This document shows positions 47,879 through 47,925 of a stretch of 47,925 bases of DNA, piece after piece. The position numbers were made by a program, and so were the translations under genes. This DNA is from Salinicola aestuarinus (lineage in GTDB: Bacteria > Pseudomonadota > Gammaproteobacteria > Pseudomonadales > Halomonadaceae). The notes beneath the pieces were generated by a model that saw nothing but the letters and a program-made list of their open reading frames with translations, searched no databases and was not told the DNA's origin. Within the stretch, counting starts at the first letter, position 1. Every line of letters starts with the position of its first letter. The stretch spans positions 69,904 to 117,828 of the forward strand of contig NZ_PZJP01000001.1 in assembly GCF_003206645.1 (NCBI RefSeq). Direction: 5' to 3'.

Positions 47879-47925
47879 TTTCACCTCCGAATGCGCGCGC
47901 AAGCCTGCTCGACACGACGCTGCCC

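Overview
This is a high-GC chromosomal segment from a gammaproteobacterium, most likely a halophilic member of the Halomonadaceae. The clues are a GH13 alpha-glucosidase whose active-site numbering matches the Halomonas sp. H11 enzyme, a BCCT betaine-type transporter, a DUF4124 gene sitting between glnA and ntrBC, and general codon use. I saw no rRNA, tRNA, insertion sequence or phage gene. The taxonomic call is inference from protein resemblance only.

Layout. 59-1801: GH13 alpha-glucosidase. 1917-6945: nitrogen-control block on the minus strand (ntrC, ntrB, DUF4124 protein, glnA), with a sigma-54 promoter and NtrC boxes. 7410-10783: NodB-like protein with a damaged metal site, a chemoreceptor converging on it with overlapping stop codons, and a small nucleotidyltransferase-like gene. 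11050-12900: typA/bipA. 13325-18615: branched-chain amino acid-type ABC transporter; livGFHM are on the plus strand and the binding-protein gene converges from the minus strand. 18858-19696: two small genes of unknown function. 20169-24380: katG, a LysR regulator and a divergent azoreductase. 24576-27637: Zur-box-controlled zinc uptake cluster (48-aa His-rich protein, znuC, znuB, znuA). 27798-29018: YcaQ-like DNA glycosylase. 29038-36954: seven-gene minus-strand amide operon (amiC, amiR, two permeases, binding protein, acetamidase/formamidase, fused double ATPase), with an attenuator in its leader and an NtrC box upstream. 37353-41624: ompW and a FUSC/DUF1656/HlyD efflux operon. 41663-45938: chrA and arsRCHB. 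46193-47878: BCCT transporter.

How the parts connect. Nitrogen is the main theme. NtrB/NtrC, glutamine synthetase, an amino acid-type importer and an amide importer/hydrolase operon share the window. Three 17-bp sequences resembling NtrC sites lie upstream of ntrB, glnA and amiC. The amide operon has its own inducer sensor (AmiC) and an RNA-binding antiterminator (AmiR). An intrinsic terminator lies directly before amiC, and its 5' arm is shared with an alternative hexaloop hairpin. This suggests two-level control: nitrogen status plus amide-induced antitermination.

Stretches over 300 bases without a gene. 6946-7409 holds the glnA promoter and NtrC box. 12901-13324 holds the typA terminator and an 18-bp tandem repeat. 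19697-20168 holds a 13-bp tandem repeat and a weak inverted repeat before katG. 36955-37352 holds the amiC leader, an AT-rich stretch and an NtrC box. 37998-38368 holds the ompW terminator and a leader hairpin before the FUSC gene. Bases 1-58 and 47879-47925 hold nothing I can name.
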